From the NCBI RefSeq assembly GCF_004770265.1, contig NZ_RQGQ01000004.1:372001-436000 (forward strand): a stretch of DNA of 64,000 nt, written 5' to 3'. Under the pieces are notes generated by a model that saw nothing but the letters and a program-made list of their open reading frames with translations, was not told the DNA's origin and did not search any database. This document shows, piece after piece, positions 26,964 through 36,084 of the stretch. How positions within the stretch are numbered: the stretch's first letter is position 1; each line of letters begins with the position of its first letter. The position numbers and the translations under genes were made by a program. Origin of the DNA: Leptospira congkakensis. Its GTDB lineage: Bacteria > Spirochaetota > Leptospiria > Leptospirales > Leptospiraceae.

Positions 26964-28058
26964 GTCATGAAATAGAGGATTTACTTCTTCTAAACTTCCT
27001 CTAAAATTCATATGCCCCATCTTTCTTCCGATTTTCGCATCTTTTTTCCCATAAAGATGTAATTGGTATCTATCATCTTTGAGAAGAGAACGAGCGATAA
27101 ATAAACTTTCTTCAAATTCATTTCCCAAAATATTTTTCATCAGAGTTGGTTTTGGCCTAACATCTGTTGGGGGAAGATTGCCAGTGATAGCAGAAACATG
27201 TAAGTTAAACTGAGATAAACTTTGACAATCTTGAGTGAAATGACCTGTATTGTGTGGTCTTGGGGCAAACTCATTTAGATACAAATGATTGTCTTTTAAA
27301 AAGAATTCCACACCCAAAGTTCCCACATAGTCCAAAGAATCTGCGAGTTTTGAAGCCATTTCAATTGCATCCAAATTGAGTCCGGTCGGAATTTTTGCAG
27401 GGTAAATAGAAAGGTCTAAAATATGATTTTTGTGTTCATTTTCCACAGCACCATAACAAACAATTTCTCCATTTTGAAACCGCGTTAGGATGATACTAAT
27501 TTCTTTCTGGAAAGATATAACTTCTTCGACTAGGTATTCTTCTTCTTTTTTAGAAAAAGCAGTTTCTAAAAAACTTTTGTAAGCAACTTCATCTTTTATT
27601 TTTACCTGGCCTTTTCCGTCATAACCAAACCGAAGAGTTTTGATGATCCAAGGGAAAGGAATAGCGATTTCAAATTTGGAAGTATCTTTTGTTAGGTGGA
27701 AAAAATCGGCAGTTCGAAATCCTAATTTTCGGAAATGTGTTTTTTCTAGAGATCTATCCTGTGCAATGATGAGAGCCTTTGGTGGTGGAAAAATGGGAGT
27801 CTGTTTGGATTCAGATTCTAAAAATTCTAATGTGGCCTTTGGTATGTTTTCAAATTCAAAACTTAATACATTCACCTTAGAAAGAAATTCTTTGATTTCA
27901 GATAATGATTCATAAGAAGCCACAGTGGCGATAGCTCCAGCTTTTGCCGACGGAGATTCTTTATCTGGAGAATAACAATAAAAATCATAACCCAGAGGAA
28001 GGGCTTCCAAACACATCATTTGGCCTAGTTGTCCAGATCCCAAAACACCAATTTTCAT
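26958..28058 (-). CDS. purK: N5-carboxyaminoimidazole ribonucleotide synthase PurK
   Basis: PurK uses ATP and bicarbonate to make N5-carboxyaminoimidazole ribonucleotide in purine synthesis. The 366-aa ATP-grasp protein starts IGVLGSGQLGQMMCLEALPLG. It shows FEFENIPKATLEFLE, PWIIKTLRFGYDGKGQ, VEEVISFQKEISIILTR and the late YLNEFAPRPHNTGHFTQDC motif that defines the family. It follows purE after 11 bases, and the two enzymes act one after the other. Confidence 0.96.
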   Translation of the reverse strand: MKIGVLGSGQLGQMMCLEALPLGYDFYCYSPDKESPSAKAGAIATVASYESLSEIKEFLSKVNVLSFEFENIPKATLEFLESESKQTPIFPPPKALIIAQDRSLEKTHFRKLGFRTADFFHLTKDTSKFEIAIPFPWIIKTLRFGYDGKGQVKIKDEVAYKSFLETAFSKKEEEYLVEEVISFQKEISIILTRFQNGEIVCYGAVENEHKNHILDLSIYPAKIPTGLNLDAIEMASKLADSLDYVGTLGVEFFLKDNHLYLNEFAPRPHNTGHFTQDCQSLSQFNLHVSAITGNLPPTDVRPKPTLMKNILGNEFEESLFIARSLLKDDRYQLHLYGKKDAKIGRKMGHMNFRGSLEEVNPLFHDL

Positions 28059-28069
28059 ATTTTTTCTCT

Positions 28070-28567
28070 TTAGATGAGTTCGCTATTTTTTGAAAGAGCC
28101 AGGTTTCGATTTTTGATTGCATAGGACTCTAACTTTTCATGTAAGGAAGCATCCCATACAGAGAGAATACGAACCGCAAGTAAACCAGCATTTGCTGCAC
28201 CGCTCGTTCCAATGGCAAGGGTTGCAACAGGAACTCCCTTTGGCATTTGCACAATGGAAAGAAGACTATCCATTCCATTCAAAGCCTTTGATTGAACCGG
28301 AACACCTAAGACTGGTAAAGTGGTTAAAGAAGCAGTCATCCCTGGAAGGTGGGCAGCCCCGCCGGCACCAGCAATGATCACACCAAATCCATTTTGTTTT
28401 GCCAATTTTGCAAACTCTACCATTCGTTCTGGCGAGCGGTGTGCAGAAACAATTTCTTTTTCAAATGGAATTCCAAACTCTGTCAAAATATCACAGGTTT
28501 CTTTCATGGTTTCCCAATCGGAATGAGATCCCATAATGACAGCTACTTTTGGTAGATTTGTAGGCAT
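28070..28567 (-). CDS. purE: N5-carboxyaminoimidazole ribonucleotide mutase PurE
   Basis: PurE moves the carboxylate of N5-CAIR to carbon 4 in purine synthesis. The 165-aa product shows [35 protein letters not shown] with the active-site His, [28 protein letters not shown], and [22 protein letters not shown]. This is the class I (PurK-dependent) form, as expected beside purK. It starts 30 bases after murF stops, in the same direction. Confidence 0.97.
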   Translation of the reverse strand: MPTNLPKVAVIMGSHSDWETMKETCDILTEFGIPFEKEIVSAHRSPERMVEFAKLAKQNGFGVIIAGAGGAAHLPGMTASLTTLPVLGVPVQSKALNGMDSLLSIVQMPKGVPVATLAIGTSGAANAGLLAVRILSVWDASLHEKLESYAIKNRNLALSKNSELI

Positions 28568-28597
28568 ACGTGTAATTTAGGAAAAGCCATTTCTTCA

Positions 28598-29977
28598 TCA
28601 ACCCTTAAATGTTTCTAAGGCAGATACAATTCTCTCCATTTTCATCGATCTAGAACCTTTCACCAGAAGAACTGATTTTTTAGGAATTTTTGATTTAATG
28701 TATGAAATAAGTTCCTCTACATCCGTAAAATTCAGAGCTCCTGGAACTTTTTTTACCATAGGTTTTGTTTCTTCACCAAACCCAAGTAAGACTCCTTTTT
28801 TTAAATTAAAAATTTCCTTTCCTATTTGTTCATGATAGTATTTAGAAAATTTGCCAAGTTCCTTCATGGAACCAAGGATCCAAACTATGTTTTGTTCGCG
28901 AGCAAACTGATCGGCAGCACCAATACTGGATAACATAGACTCTGGATTGGCATTATAACAATCGTCAATGATGGTATAATACCCTCGATTGATATTCAAT
29001 CGTTTGTCCGGGCTTTTGTATTTTTGAATGGTGTTTAGGATTTGGATTGTATCAATTTTAAAATGGATACCAACGGCAAACATCCCACGCACATTACTAA
29101 GGAGTTTTTCACCTGGAAGTTTCCATTGGATTTTGTTTCCTTTCCATTCTAATAAAAATCCGTTTGTTTCTATTTTTTTAACTTTGAGATTTGGATTTTT
29201 TTTATGATTCCAAACGACTAGGTGTATATTTTGTTTTTTGGTGCGGAGTTTTGCACGGTTTAGAAATTCCAAATCATCTGGTACAAAAAGTACGGATGAT
29301 TTTGGCATTCCATTAATGATATCAATTTTTTCCTCAGCTATGGCTTCTCTTGATTTTAGATTTTCAATATGAGCAGAACCAATATTTGTGATTAGGGCAT
29401 GAGTGGGTTCCGCAATCATGGAAAGCCTTGCAATTTCCCCTCGGTGATTCATTCCAAGTTCACAAATCACAACTCTTGTTTCTTCTTTGATCCGAAAAAG
29501 AGTAAAAGGGAGACCAATTTCATTATTGTAGTTTTTTTCCGTAACCACCAAGGATTTTGAACTTAAAAAATTAAAAAGTCCACCTAACAAATCTTTTGTA
29601 GTCGTTTTTCCGGAAGATCCTGTTACAGCCAGTAGAATGGGATTGAACCTTTTTCTATGATAGTTCGCAAGGACACCAAGGGCTGCCAAAGTGTCGGGGA
29701 CGATGATGGCTTTTTTACGGTCGGAACCAGAAAGTCCTTTTAGAATAGGATGGTTTTTTTCGCAAAGGAAACCCGATGCACCTTTCGAAAGAGCGTCAGG
29801 AATAAATTCATGGCCATCTCTTGTCCCTCGCAAAGGAACAAACAAAGACCCTGGTTTTGATTCGGCAGAGGAGGTTGTAATCCAATCAAAACTTGGATTC
29901 TCACTCCGTTCCCAATGTAAGTCCTTAGAAAACAAACTTAGAATAGTTGACAGGGAATATTCAAATGGTGCGATCAT
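28598..29977 (-). CDS. murF: UDP-MurNAc-tripeptide-D-Ala-D-Ala ligase MurF
   Basis: MurF adds the D-Ala-D-Ala dipeptide, completing the UDP-MurNAc pentapeptide. The 459-aa product shows GSLFVPLRGTRDGHEFI, the ATP site VTGSSGKTTTKDLLGG, NYNNEIGLPFTLFR, CELGMNHRGEIARL, TNIGSAHIENL, and IDDCYNANPESMLSSI. It lies on the strand opposite to the rest of the murein cluster and is separated from murC by purK and purE. The ATG is 51 bases from the divergent oxidoreductase gene, with a perfect palindrome in between. Confidence 0.95.
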   Translation of the reverse strand: MIAPFEYSLSTILSLFSKDLHWERSENPSFDWITTSSAESKPGSLFVPLRGTRDGHEFIPDALSKGASGFLCEKNHPILKGLSGSDRKKAIIVPDTLAALGVLANYHRKRFNPILLAVTGSSGKTTTKDLLGGLFNFLSSKSLVVTEKNYNNEIGLPFTLFRIKEETRVVICELGMNHRGEIARLSMIAEPTHALITNIGSAHIENLKSREAIAEEKIDIINGMPKSSVLFVPDDLEFLNRAKLRTKKQNIHLVVWNHKKNPNLKVKKIETNGFLLEWKGNKIQWKLPGEKLLSNVRGMFAVGIHFKIDTIQILNTIQKYKSPDKRLNINRGYYTIIDDCYNANPESMLSSIGAADQFAREQNIVWILGSMKELGKFSKYYHEQIGKEIFNLKKGVLLGFGEETKPMVKKVPGALNFTDVEELISYIKSKIPKKSVLLVKGSRSMKMERIVSALETFKG

Positions 29978-29991
29978 AGCTTCTACGCCAG

Positions 29992-30008
29992 TTTCTTTCA
30001 GAAAGAAA
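29992..30008. promoter_or_regulatory. Perfect palindrome between murF and the oxidoreductase gene
   Basis: TTTCTTTC-A-GAAAGAAA forms a perfect 8-bp inverted repeat about one central base. It lies in the 51-bp gap between the divergent starts at 29977 and 30029. It could be an operator for either gene; no known binding protein is recognised. Low sequence complexity raises the chance of coincidence. Confidence 0.4.
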
Positions 30009-30028
30009 GATTTGGAAGAAAAAGATAA

Positions 30029-31069
30029 ATGAAAAGATCCAAAATCAAAACCATCCTGATCGGTCTAGGACGGATTTGTTCCGGATTGGAAGCGGATCCT
30101 TTTCGAAAAAAACCCTGCACCCATATGGGGGTTTTGCAATCAGACTGGGGGAAAAAAAGATTCGATGTTTCATTAGGACTCGATACTCAGGAAAAACAAT
30201 GTGAAGTTTTCCAAAAGCAGTGGAATGCCAAAACAGAGTTGGTTTCTTCTAATCCTAAAAATACCTCTTTCCCTAAAGACATACAATTAGCGGTGATTTC
30301 AACCCCAAGCGCCTATCATGAAGACTGGGCCATCCATTGCATTCAGTCAGGAATTCCCCATTTACTCATTGAAAAACCAGTGGCTTTATCAGAATCGGGA
30401 GCCAAACGAATCCAAATGGCAGCCAAAAAACAGAAAACAAACATTTGGATCAACCACGAAAGAAGGTACCATCCAAGTTACCAATATGTCAAAGACCAAC
30501 TAACAAAGGGGTCTTTTGGAAATCTAAAATCCATACGTGCTTCTGTTTTCACTTCGGCAAAAAATCCAGGTCTTGCCTTTTCCAAATTAGGGGGAGGTCC
30601 GCTCCTCCACGACGGAACCCATGCAGTGGATCTCATCCACTGGATTTTAGGAAAACCTAAATTAGTAGATTCTAAACTAGAAATTCCTAAAAAAGGAAGT
30701 ATTGAGTCAAGAGCCGTTGCTTGGTTTGAAACCAAAACAGGAGTTGAGGTTTTTTTAGATGTTTCTGGTGGGCGAGACTACTTTCAATTTGAACTGGATC
30801 TCCATACGGATACTCATAGGATATTTTGTTCAAATGATGGATTTGTTTTTTACCAATCAACACAATCGAAATTGTACAAAGGGTTTCGAAGTTTGGTTCC
30901 TTACGTCCCAAAACAATTTCCAAAACCAGAAATTTCCAATGCATTTTTAGGAATTTATGAAGAAATCTTCCAAGTTGTGACAGGTAAAAAACAAACTATG
31001 GAAGGAACTTTATCAGACAATATCGAAATTCTAAATTTGATAGAATCGATTTATAGGCGAAAACGATGA
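30029..31069 (+). CDS. Gfo/Idh/MocA-family oxidoreductase
   Basis: The 346-aa protein has the two-domain layout of NAD(P)-dependent sugar or inositol dehydrogenases: a Rossmann-type N-terminus (KTILIGLGRICSG) with a shortened glycine motif, the AVISTPSAYHEDWA strand, the catalytic-Lys block LLIEKPVALSESGA, and the C-terminal substrate domain with LHDGTHAVDLIHWILG. The EKP motif is intact. The poor GxGxxG motif (GLGRIC) is unusual and leaves cofactor binding open. It overlaps the UbiB-like gene by 4 nt. Substrate is not known; a role in surface sugar synthesis is possible only by analogy. Confidence 0.85.
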   Translation: MKRSKIKTILIGLGRICSGLEADPFRKKPCTHMGVLQSDWGKKRFDVSLGLDTQEKQCEVFQKQWNAKTELVSSNPKNTSFPKDIQLAVISTPSAYHEDWAIHCIQSGIPHLLIEKPVALSESGAKRIQMAAKKQKTNIWINHERRYHPSYQYVKDQLTKGSFGNLKSIRASVFTSAKNPGLAFSKLGGGPLLHDGTHAVDLIHWILGKPKLVDSKLEIPKKGSIESRAVAWFETKTGVEVFLDVSGGRDYFQFELDLHTDTHRIFCSNDGFVFYQSTQSKLYKGFRSLVPYVPKQFPKPEISNAFLGIYEEIFQVVTGKKQTMEGTLSDNIEILNLIESIYRRKR

Positions 31070-32697
31070 AACCAAAACAAAACAGGTCTATTTCTATTTA
31101 TTTTTTTGTCATTCGAACTTGGTTTGAATATCTATTCTTAAGTAAAATCAAAAAAAAAATTACCTCTCAAACAAAATATGAAAAAGTCCGAATCAAATTT
31201 CTCACTAGAAAAGGAAAAGAAACAAAAAATCTATTCTTTCAGTTAGGTGGAGTTTATATAAAAATTGGTCAGTTTGTTAGCAATTTATTCCATATTCTAC
31301 CTGAAGAATTTTTATGGGAACTTCAAGATTTACAAGACAAAATCCCACCTCGAGATTTCGAAGATATCGACAAACGTTGGATTCATGATTACAAAAAATC
31401 CATGTCAGAAATTTTTACCGATTTAGACAAAACTTCTTATGCTAGTGCCTCTACCGCACAAGTTCATATTGGATATTACAACGAAAAAAAAGTGGCCATC
31501 AAAACTTTGTATCCTGGGATTGAAGAAGATGCCATTCGGGATTTAAAAACCATATCTCGCGTTCTTTGGTTAGTCGATAGATTTGTGTTTAAAATTTCTG
31601 CAAAGGAAGTAAACGAACAATTAAATGTTATGATTCGTTCCGAACTCGACCTCCGCAGCGAACTAAAAAATTTAAAATACACCAAACAATTATTCGCACT
31701 TGAGAAGGATTTCTTTTTCCCCATTCCCGTTGATGAACTTTGTAACAAACACACCTTAGTCACAGAGTTTGTAGAGGGGAAAAAAATATATGAATTAGGA
31801 GTTTCCGAGTCACATACAAAAAAGAATCCTAATTTAGAAAAACTCATTCGCGCTTATATCTTAATGATCTTTGATTACCGGTTTTTTCACGCAGATCCTC
31901 ATCCTGGAAATTTAATTTTTATGGAAACCGGTGAACTTTGTTTTATTGATTTTGGCGCCGTACAATCCATCTCTGAAGAAGAAACTCAGATTTTAGAAAA
32001 AATTCTAATCGGTGCTATGCGAAAAGACTACCACTTAATTACGGAATCCTTATTCGCATTGGGAGCCGTGACGGAATCTTTGTCCAAAGAAGAACTCATT
32101 CAGATTGTCAAATACTCACTTGAAAAATTGAATCGAATTTTAGACTCCACCGACCACTTTAGAAACATTGGATTGGATACGCTCCGACCCCAAGAAGACC
32201 TTCGTTTTTTAAAAGAGATTCAAGTCAGTTTGAAACGCCTTCTTTCTAGCCTAAAACTCCCACCGAATTTTTTAAGTCTCCACCGCGTACTCGCTTTGTT
32301 ACTCGGAAATTCATCTTATTTGGATCCAACTCGCTCTATGATTGATTATGCTGAAAAACCATTTTCTCAGATTGTTTTAAAGGGCAGTGCATTGAAAAAA
32401 CTTTGGAAGGATGAAGGAGAAGAATTTATCACCAGTCTTTTTTCTCTACCAAAGGAATTTAACGAATTTTTATACAAATGGAACCGTGGAGAGTTCCAAA
32501 CTCCCGATTCCAGAAAAGAAGAACTAAGACTCAAAGAAATATTCACCTTTGGCGCTCTCGGTTCGATATTTTTCTTTTTCGGAATGTATTATTCGGAAAA
32601 ATTCTGGAAAGAACCAAGCATATTATTTTATATACTATCAGGACTTAGTTTTTGGTCTTTAGCCAAATCAAGTCTCAGTTATTGGAAACAAAAATAA
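31066..32697 (+). CDS. UbiB/ABC1/AarF-family atypical kinase
   Basis: The 543-aa protein has the family signatures: the KxGQ motif in GGVYIKIGQFVSN (about 61-73), the Ala-rich nucleotide loop ASASTAQVHIGYYN, the catalytic HADPHPGN and metal-binding FIDFGAV. Two membrane helices lie at the C-terminus (about 490-535), as in UbiB. These proteins are ATPases that help extract or move quinone precursors and other lipids. The window points to menaquinone rather than ubiquinone, so the lipid handled here is open. It overlaps the upstream gene by 4 nt and precedes lspA by 18 bases. Confidence 0.88.
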   Translation: MKPKQNRSISIYFFVIRTWFEYLFLSKIKKKITSQTKYEKVRIKFLTRKGKETKNLFFQLGGVYIKIGQFVSNLFHILPEEFLWELQDLQDKIPPRDFEDIDKRWIHDYKKSMSEIFTDLDKTSYASASTAQVHIGYYNEKKVAIKTLYPGIEEDAIRDLKTISRVLWLVDRFVFKISAKEVNEQLNVMIRSELDLRSELKNLKYTKQLFALEKDFFFPIPVDELCNKHTLVTEFVEGKKIYELGVSESHTKKNPNLEKLIRAYILMIFDYRFFHADPHPGNLIFMETGELCFIDFGAVQSISEEETQILEKILIGAMRKDYHLITESLFALGAVTESLSKEELIQIVKYSLEKLNRILDSTDHFRNIGLDTLRPQEDLRFLKEIQVSLKRLLSSLKLPPNFLSLHRVLALLLGNSSYLDPTRSMIDYAEKPFSQIVLKGSALKKLWKDEGEEFITSLFSLPKEFNEFLYKWNRGEFQTPDSRKEELRLKEIFTFGALGSIFFFFGMYYSEKFWKEPSILFYILSGLSFWSLAKSSLSYWKQK

Positions 32698-32715
32698 ACG
32701 GACCACCTCTAATTT

Positions 32716-33276
32716 ATGAATCTACCTAAAACTCCATTTTTTTCGGTTTTTAAACCAGGATACCTTGCTTTTGTAGCTTTTGGACTCTTTTTGGATTTAA
32801 CTTCCAAATACGTCATCATTACTAAAATGTTATATCATGAAAGTATACCCGTGTTAGGTGATTTTTTCAGATTGTCTTTAACTTTCAACACGGGATTTGT
32901 TTTTGGCCTTTTTCAAAACAATGCACTTCCGTCTCTTTTTGCGACAGGGTTTGCGATTATCTTTCTAATTTTTTACCGTTGGCAAAATGCTGATTTAGGA
33001 AATGCCTGGGGTTGGAATTTTGTGATGGCTGGAGCTTTTGGTAACTTCTTAGATAAGTTTTTTGTAAAGATCCCTGGGGTTGGATTTCGTTTTGGATTCA
33101 CACCTGAAAAACCAGGAATTGAGTATATCGGAGTCGTGGATTTTTTAGACTTTGAATGGCCTGATTTTTTACTTTTTGACCGTTGGCCTGCCTTCAATGT
33201 TGCAGACTCTTGTGTTTCGATAGGAATTGTGATTCTGCTACTTACTATGGACTGGAAAGAATTAGATAAAAAATAA
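32716..33276 (+). CDS. lspA: Lipoprotein signal peptidase LspA
   Basis: LspA cleaves signal peptides of lipidated prolipoproteins in the inner membrane. The 186-aa protein has four membrane segments and the family motifs: DLTSKYVI near the start, [25 protein letters not shown], and the active-site region [12 protein letters not shown] plus [17 protein letters not shown] with its two Asp residues. It is slightly longer than the E. coli enzyme because of an insertion with [14 protein letters not shown]. It is the last gene of its run and is followed by a hairpin terminator. Confidence 0.94.
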   Translation: MNLPKTPFFSVFKPGYLAFVAFGLFLDLTSKYVIITKMLYHESIPVLGDFFRLSLTFNTGFVFGLFQNNALPSLFATGFAIIFLIFYRWQNADLGNAWGWNFVMAGAFGNFLDKFFVKIPGVGFRFGFTPEKPGIEYIGVVDFLDFEWPDFLLFDRWPAFNVADSCVSIGIVILLLTMDWKELDKK

Positions 33277-33302
33277 AGCCTAAAACTATTTTAAAGAAAA
33301 TC

Positions 33303-33355
33303 ACTTAAGATCGAATGTCATTTACATAAAACATTTGGATCTTAAGTAGTTTTTA
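33303..33355. terminator. Bidirectional hairpin terminator after lspA
   Basis: ACTTAAGATC (33303-33312) pairs perfectly with GATCTTAAGT (33338-33347). An inner AATGT/ACATT pairing (33314-33318 with 33331-33335) extends the stem. TTTTTA follows on the plus strand, and a T-rich stretch follows on the minus strand, fitting the convergent genes on either side. Confidence 0.75.
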
Positions 33356-34063
33356 TAATAAATAACTTCTCATTACATTTACTGACAAAGTTTTTAAAAC
33401 GTCTTTATCCTCTTCCATTTTTCCCACTTTCCAATTGATTCCAGAAGGAGAGGCATAAAGACTTCTTGCAGGTTTTCCTTCCGTTGGGCCACAAACACGA
33501 ATTAAATGAATAGACTTTTGTTTTGCCAATGTTTCAAAGAAAGTAAGATCTTCTTCATAAGAACGTTTTCCATCGGCACTCGATAGATAAAATACAATTT
33601 CGATATCTTCTTTTTTGAATTCTTCCCAAATGGACTCGTTTTCTAAGTCTTCACCAACAAGCAATCCGAACCGTAATCCACCCATAATAAAAATGGATTC
33701 CGTTTTTCCTTTAACCACACCAGGTTCATTCACATTGGATGGAGATTTTTTTTCATAAAAATCAACAAGGACTAGAGATTGGACAATGGGAAGGGCAGAT
33801 ACTAATTGTCCTTCCTCATTTTTTCGGTAATGGCTTCCACCTAAAATGACACCTGGGAAATTTTCTGAAATTTCTAATATTTGGTCTTGGTACTCTTTTT
33901 CGTGTTTGGATGCGATCTCAGGAGTCTCCCCCTGAAAGAAATGAGGGAAACCTTCTGGTAAAAGTAAAAAATGAGCCTTAGTTTGTTGGATTTTGGAAAT
34001 TTCCTCTGCGCCAATACGTTTATGAAGGTTCTTTTGATAAATTGCGATTTTGATGACTGCCAT
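33353..34063 (-). CDS. Nitrilase-superfamily protein lacking the catalytic cysteine
   Basis: The 236-aa product follows the carbon-nitrogen hydrolase fold. The Glu block is LLLPEGFPHF, the Lys region is LVDFYEKKSPSNVNEPG, and the strand that normally carries the Cys reads RFGLLVGEDLENESIW. In active family members this strand is GxxICYDxxFPE; here the Cys position is Gly. VFYLSSADG and IHLIRVCGPTEG fit the remaining core. It is therefore probably a non-catalytic relative or a divergent enzyme. Its ATG overlaps the stop of the 635-aa gene by one base (TAATG), so the two are translationally coupled. Confidence 0.7.
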   Translation of the reverse strand: MAVIKIAIYQKNLHKRIGAEEISKIQQTKAHFLLLPEGFPHFFQGETPEIASKHEKEYQDQILEISENFPGVILGGSHYRKNEEGQLVSALPIVQSLVLVDFYEKKSPSNVNEPGVVKGKTESIFIMGGLRFGLLVGEDLENESIWEEFKKEDIEIVFYLSSADGKRSYEEDLTFFETLAKQKSIHLIRVCGPTEGKPARSLYASPSGINWKVGKMEEDKDVLKTLSVNVMRSYLL

Positions 34064-35970
34064 TAAAAGGGATCCCCGGTTGGTAATATGTCATCATCCA
34101 AAGGATCATCCGAACTGTCATTTTCTTCATTGGAAGATGAATCAGCAGAATCCAAACTATCTGAATTTTCATCTGCTTTTATATTTTTAGGTTCTAATGC
34201 TTCTTTTTCTAAATCGGCAAGTTCAGAATCATTGGCTTCGGCAGTTGTATTCAACTCTACACCAAAAGATGCTTTCATTTGTTCCGGTGTGAGTTCCACG
34301 AGACCACCAAATAGATCTCCTGTTTCAATGCGGTCGTAAAGAGCCATCAAATAACAATACGACTCCATAATGCATTGTTTTACTGGCTTTTTATTAAGTC
34401 TTTTGCGTGACTCCATTGAATCTAAGGTCAAAACATCATTCATGTTGGCTACGATTTCCTTTTTGCCTTTCATATCCTTGATGAGAACAAGAAGGGAATC
34501 TCTAGACTTTAAACTGAATTCTTTAATAGCCATTCTGACAGTTCTAGATTGGCCAGTGCGCTTTTGTTCAATCCCAGTTAATTTTTTAGAAGCCTCAATG
34601 TAGTTGGCTCCGGGATTTGCTTTATGTTTTTCTAATTCTCGAATGATGTCGTTATAAATTCGGAACTGGTCAATGATGGTTCGTGTTCCTTCATAAATAT
34701 CCAACATCTTTTGACGGTAGTCCACCTTAACGCCGTTTACCGAACCAGGTTTGATATCTATTTTTTTGGTAGTCATAACAAAAGAATATTCATCATCAAA
34801 TTCATAAAAATAGAATAGGGCAAGTAAGGCTTTGTCCGAATCAGGGATATGAACAAATTCATTTTTTGGATCAAATTTTTTACGAAGTTTCGGAATGGAA
34901 TACATCTGCATCAAACGTAGACCATAAGCCTGTTCTTTGGAAAGAGTGACTTCTTCTTCTTTTTTATCCTCTTCCTTAGAACCATCCTCATTTTTATCTT
35001 CTTTTGTTTCGACTTGTTTTCCACCAGGAACATTTTCACCCGACTTTCTTTGTCCTGGTCTGTCTTCGGGATTGATCCCAAGAAGATTTTCCATATAACG
35101 AGAAATCAGCGGTATGTTTTTGTTTTCTGCACGTAAAACCACTAAATAAAGTCTGTCAAAAAAACCTTCAAAAAGAGTGTCTATTTCTTGAGTGACCTTT
35201 CTTTTTTTATTCGCATAAATAAGAGAAGGTTTACCTTCTAACTTTTGTAATTCATCATAAGCTTGTACAAATGATTTTTTTAAAGTTTCTTGGTAAGGAT
35301 AAAGGATGTACATCCTCTTAAAAAGTGCATAAATAGGACCTTTCACTCGTTCAATGGCAACTGGGGATTCCGGTGCTACCATAATCGGATCTGTAATGTC
35401 TGTTAATTCTGGGCCATTGTATAATTTTTGTCCCATAGCAAGAAGTTCCACAAGGAGAGGATTGATACGATCTAAGGCTTTACTGAGTTGTGGTGAATAT
35501 TGTTGGTTGGCTAAAAGTTCATTACCGCTATACTGAAGTTCGATTAACGCTTGTTTGGCACGAATACTAAAATCATGCATGAACTTTGGAGTGAGATCAC
35601 TGGATCCAAATGGAGTGACCCGAGCAAGCCAACACTTGAGTTTGACTGCAAACCTTGCAGAGAAACTGCTGATTTCTCTTTCGTATTGGGCTTTTGACTC
35701 TGCTTGTGATTTGGAATTTCCGGAATCGGACGACTTGTTTTGGTTTCCACCTCGGCTTCCCGAACGACCTTCGTCGCTCGTACCACGAGATACCGTACTT
35801 TGCCTTACCTTAGGTTCTGGGCGGTTCTTTTTTTCCTCTTCCTTTTGCGGTTGTTTTTCTTTTATGATCTCCCCGCCGGCACTGACAAACTTATTGAACA
35901 TATCCTTTCTTGCAGAATCATCCAGTTTCCCTACGCCAATCGCCCGTTTTGTATTATCAAATTCGCCCAT
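34063..35970 (-). CDS. Hypothetical protein, 635 aa, mostly helical with disordered ends
   Basis: No family is recognised. There is no signal peptide or membrane helix, so it is probably cytoplasmic. Residues 1-30 form a conserved-looking start (GEFDNTKRAIGVGKLD). Residues about 35-95 are Lys/Glu/Ser/Gly-rich and probably disordered. A helical body (about 96-310) is followed by a second acidic linker rich in Lys/Glu (about 311-345), another helical body (about 346-560) and a very acidic Asp/Ser tail. It is divergent from the MoxR/VWA pair and coupled to the nitrilase-like gene. A scaffold or adaptor role is an inference only. Confidence 0.75.
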   Translation of the reverse strand: MGEFDNTKRAIGVGKLDDSARKDMFNKFVSAGGEIIKEKQPQKEEEKKNRPEPKVRQSTVSRGTSDEGRSGSRGGNQNKSSDSGNSKSQAESKAQYEREISSFSARFAVKLKCWLARVTPFGSSDLTPKFMHDFSIRAKQALIELQYSGNELLANQQYSPQLSKALDRINPLLVELLAMGQKLYNGPELTDITDPIMVAPESPVAIERVKGPIYALFKRMYILYPYQETLKKSFVQAYDELQKLEGKPSLIYANKKRKVTQEIDTLFEGFFDRLYLVVLRAENKNIPLISRYMENLLGINPEDRPGQRKSGENVPGGKQVETKEDKNEDGSKEEDKKEEEVTLSKEQAYGLRLMQMYSIPKLRKKFDPKNEFVHIPDSDKALLALFYFYEFDDEYSFVMTTKKIDIKPGSVNGVKVDYRQKMLDIYEGTRTIIDQFRIYNDIIRELEKHKANPGANYIEASKKLTGIEQKRTGQSRTVRMAIKEFSLKSRDSLLVLIKDMKGKKEIVANMNDVLTLDSMESRKRLNKKPVKQCIMESYCYLMALYDRIETGDLFGGLVELTPEQMKASFGVELNTTAEANDSELADLEKEALEPKNIKADENSDSLDSADSSSNEENDSSDDPLDDDILPTGDPF

Positions 35971-36084
35971 AATTTACTATCGTTCCAATTCCTCAATATG
36001 GGAATTCAATTTCTTACAAAAAGCAATTTTTAGTGGATTCCCCTGTTTTTATGAAAAGATTGGAGTGCAAAAGGGAAAAATACC

